DNA from: Thioalkalivibrio sp. ALJ16
GTDB lineage: Bacteria; Pseudomonadota; Gammaproteobacteria; Ectothiorhodospirales; Ectothiorhodospiraceae
Assembly: GCF_000377345.1 (NCBI RefSeq)
Contig: NZ_KB898044.1
Coordinates: forward strand, 50,340 to 114,339
Direction of reading: 5' to 3'
DNA length: 64,000 nt
The notes below the pieces were generated by a model. The model saw only the letters and a list, made by a program, of their open reading frames with translations. It searched no databases and was not told the origin of the DNA. Positions 62,423 through 64,000 of this stretch are shown one piece after another (within the stretch, counting starts at the first letter, position 1; each line of letters opens with the position of its first letter). A program made the position numbers and the translations under genes.

Positions 62423-62465
62423 CTGCGGCGCCATCTCCCCCTTTCCGGGTAGAATGGCGCCGCAG
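62423..62465 (+). terminator. Stem-loop between rpoD and the tRNA gene
   Basis: A 12-bp perfect inverted repeat (CTGCGGCGCCAT pairing with ATGGCGCCGCAG) with a 19-nt loop, followed by TCGTTTGT, is 38 nt after the rpoD stop. The loop is long for a terminator, so it is a candidate. A TAGAAT at 62450-62455 could be part of a promoter for the tRNA. Confidence 0.4.
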
Positions 62466-62488
62466 TCGTTTGTACCCTCCCCGAATAC

Positions 62489-62552
<64 letters not shown>

Positions 62553-62565
<13 letters not shown>

Positions 62566-62813
62566 CTCGCTTGCGCTCGCGCTGGGCGGGTCGGACTATT
62601 CCAGTCGCGCGCCTGCCGGCGCACGCCGTTCCGGCCTCGCGAAGCCAGGCTTCGCGCCGCTACGCGACCGGCCTCCACCCAACCGGGCCCACCACTCGCT
62701 TACGATCCTGCTGGACAGGTCCAGCCATCCCAGTCGCGCGCCTCTCGGCGCACGCCGTTACGGCCTTGCGAAGACATGCTTCGAGCCGCTACATAGCCGG
62801 AGCCCACCCAACC
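62553..62813 (+). repeat. Two tandem units carrying the tRNA 3' end
   Basis: Unit 1 (62553-62681) starts in the tRNA and unit 2 (62682-62813) follows directly. Both begin with the identical 20-nt ACCGGGCCCACCACTCGCTT, i.e. the last 13 nt of the tRNA plus 7 nt, then continue with high similarity (for example CAGTCGCGCGCCT and GCGCACGCCGTT). The offset is 129 nt. This might be an attachment-site duplication from integration at the tRNA, or a local tandem duplication. Confidence 0.75.
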
Positions 62814-62839
62814 CGTGCTTGCTCCCAGACCCGGTGCGC

Positions 62840-63286
62840 TCAGGCAGTCTCGGTGGTGATGAGACCGCGCTGGAGATCGACGATGATCCGCTGGCCCTCG
62901 ATGACCGTGGCACAGGCCAGCAGGAAGATTTCCACGAACTCGTTGCGCTCCTCCTCCGGCATCTCCGAGGAGGTATTGGAACCATTGAAGGTGCCGAACA
63001 TGGTGTCGTGGGCGCCGGCCGAGTAGAGGATCAGTCGCTGCATAGCGGTCTGGTCGTCCGGCGATGGGGCCGCGGTATCCAGGACCGGCTCGCCCAGCTT
63101 CTGCTTGATGGTGGCATAGAGGTGAAACAGGTATTCCGCCGCGCTCTGGCGCCCCCGCCGATCCTGCAGGGTGAAATTGGCCGATACCGCCTGGCCACTG
63201 CGAGCCCGCAGCACGATGTGTTTCGGCTCGGGCTGATCGTCGGCGTACGGGTTCAGGATGTGGGCCACGGTCTCTCCAGGCGGCAT
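62840..63286 (-). CDS. Hypothetical protein
   Basis: A 148-aa protein I do not recognise. It has AEYLFHLYATIKQKLGEPV, an LILYSAGAHDTMFGTFNGSN segment and a hydrophobic FVEIFLLACATVIEGQRIIV near the C-terminus. No signal peptide. I start at ATG 63286 (MPPGETVAHILN) because the sequence upstream has no ribosome site or similarity; the frame is open to 63391. It lies in the tRNA-adjacent variable region between the repeat units and the transposase. Confidence 0.6.
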   Translation of the reverse strand: MPPGETVAHILNPYADDQPEPKHIVLRARSGQAVSANFTLQDRRGRQSAAEYLFHLYATIKQKLGEPVLDTAAPSPDDQTAMQRLILYSAGAHDTMFGTFNGSNTSSEMPEEERNEFVEIFLLACATVIEGQRIIVDLQRGLITTETA

Positions 63287-63595
63287 GGACAAGCCGAGGA
63301 GACTACGAGACGCCCTGCGATATTTCCACGGCGGCCCCGCAAGCCAAGGGGTTATCCATAGTGCTTCAGGGCCTGGTGAGCCTGTGATCAATCGCGTTTC
63401 GGCGCCGGATACGCGCTTCGTTGATTGGCTTCACAGTCGCCAGCCGTTCGGGCCCACCCCGCCTTCGCCCGAAGGCACTAGGAGTCTGTCGGACTTGGGA
63501 CTGATCTGCTGCGCGCGTGGGAGAGTGGCCCCTTTTTCCGTTATCTCTCGTTACATAGTCCCCGTTATGCGCCTCGAGAGACCAAAAAAAATGGT
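63287..63595. other. 309-nt region upstream of the transposase, no gene called
   Basis: No gene is supported. It holds a CTAGGAGTCTGTCGGACTT stretch (about 63478-63496) that resembles termini of several insertion sequences, and an A-rich segment (63583-63591) just after the transposase stop. The inverted repeat of the ISL3 element is probably in the last 60 nt, but I cannot define it because the other end is outside the window. Confidence 0.4.
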
Positions 63596-64000
63596 TCATC
63601 GAGCATTACCGGGGAAGGCGGCGCGGATTTTGAGGAAGAAGTAGTCCTGGTCGCGGTAGCCGTAGGCGCGGCGTTTGATCACCTTGATGGTGTTGTTGAT
63701 GCCTTCGACAACGCTGGTGTTCAGCCGATGCCGGCAGCGCGAGACGATGCCGGGCAGATAGGGTTCCAGCAACCGCGCGAAGCGCTGCAGGGCCTGGATG
63801 CCACTCTCCTGTGCCTGCTGTACCCAGTGTCGCCAGGCCTGCCAGGTCTGTTCCGGACGGCGCTGGAACCAGAGCCGCTTGAGTTCGTCGCGTAACAGAT
63901 AGACCGTCAGCAACGCCTGGTTGGCCTGCAACAGCTCGCCCAGACGCACCGCCTGGCCGGTGTTCAGCGACGCCTGGTTGCGCAGCAGCAGCCAGCGACT
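63596..64000 (-). mobile_element. ISL3-family transposase, C-terminal part (5' end outside window)
   Basis: The last 134 residues of an ISL3-family DDE transposase are encoded from the window edge to the TGA at 63596. The frame is open through 64000 and continues upstream (SRWLLLRNQASLNTGQAVRL). Family features: LFQANQALLTVYLL-type LLQANQALLTVYLLRDELKR, NTSVVEGINNTIKVIKR, which carries the last catalytic Glu, and the C-terminal YGYRDQDYFFLKIRAAFPG. The end of the gene is intact. The element sits in the tRNA-adjacent region. Confidence 0.93.

Noticed and set aside
63478..63496. A CTAGGAGTCTGTCGGACTT sequence resembling the end of an insertion sequence.
   Set aside because: Only one short match and no partner end or transposase of that type in the window, so I did not call a separate mobile element.

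Overview
The window is about 64 kb of dense, GC-rich bacterial chromosome with nearly every gene on a recognisable core-proteome theme. Synteny points to a gammaproteobacterium: mlaFEDCB-murA next to yrbG-kdsD-kdsC-lptCAB-rpoN-hpf-ptsN-rapZ, pilMNOPQ next to ponA and aroK, and rpsU/yqeY/dnaG/rpoD. The high GC, hprK inside the rpoN cluster and the short HisG suggest a purple-sulfur-bacterium relative such as Thioalkalivibrio (Ectothiorhodospiraceae). That assignment is inference from gene content; no 16S rRNA gene is present.

Layout. 1-6053: truncated pepN (left edge), tatD, a two-ACT-domain GcvR-like regulator, REP-like palindromes, and a two-gene module pairing a GNAT/C39-peptidase fusion with an RLAN/ATP-grasp (RimK-like) ligase. 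6354-13447: an antitoxin with a nonsense-broken RelE/ParE toxin, bolA, an alkaline-phosphatase-superfamily enzyme, a small Cys-motif protein and a 1513-aa Lhr helicase. 13448-19280: a composite repeat region, then murA-hisG-(DAHP synthase)-hisD-hisC on the minus strand. 19392-22524: mlaFEDCB (retrograde phospholipid transport). 22679-25447: three accessory genes. 25505-34958: yrbG-kdsD-kdsC-lptC-lptA-lptB-rpoN-hpf-ptsN-hprK-rapZ-IIA-HPr, linking LPS synthesis and export with sigma-54 and a regulatory PTS. 35012-36895: a PfkB kinase and a tandem pair of NTF2/SnoaL-like proteins. 37080-45777: aroK, pilQPONM (type IV pilus), divergent ponA and a small conserved gene. 45868-62384: hemE-gltD-yqeY-rpsU on the minus strand against aroB-dgt-SPOR protein-gltB-dnaG-rpoD on the plus strand. 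62489-64000: a CAT-anticodon tRNA whose 3' end is tandemly repeated, a hypothetical gene and a truncated ISL3 transposase.

The main structural observation is that one inversion of the roughly 10-kb block between the gltD/yqeY junction and the gltB/dnaG junction would explain two split operons at once. Flipping it back restores aroB-dgt-SPOR-gltB-gltD-hemE and rpsU-yqeY-dnaG-rpoD. Other points of interest are the GNAT-C39/ATP-grasp peptide-modification-like module, a DAHP synthase inside the histidine cluster, mutually exclusive hairpins in the ponA leader, the repeated tRNA 3' end, and several inverted or dispersed repeat families.
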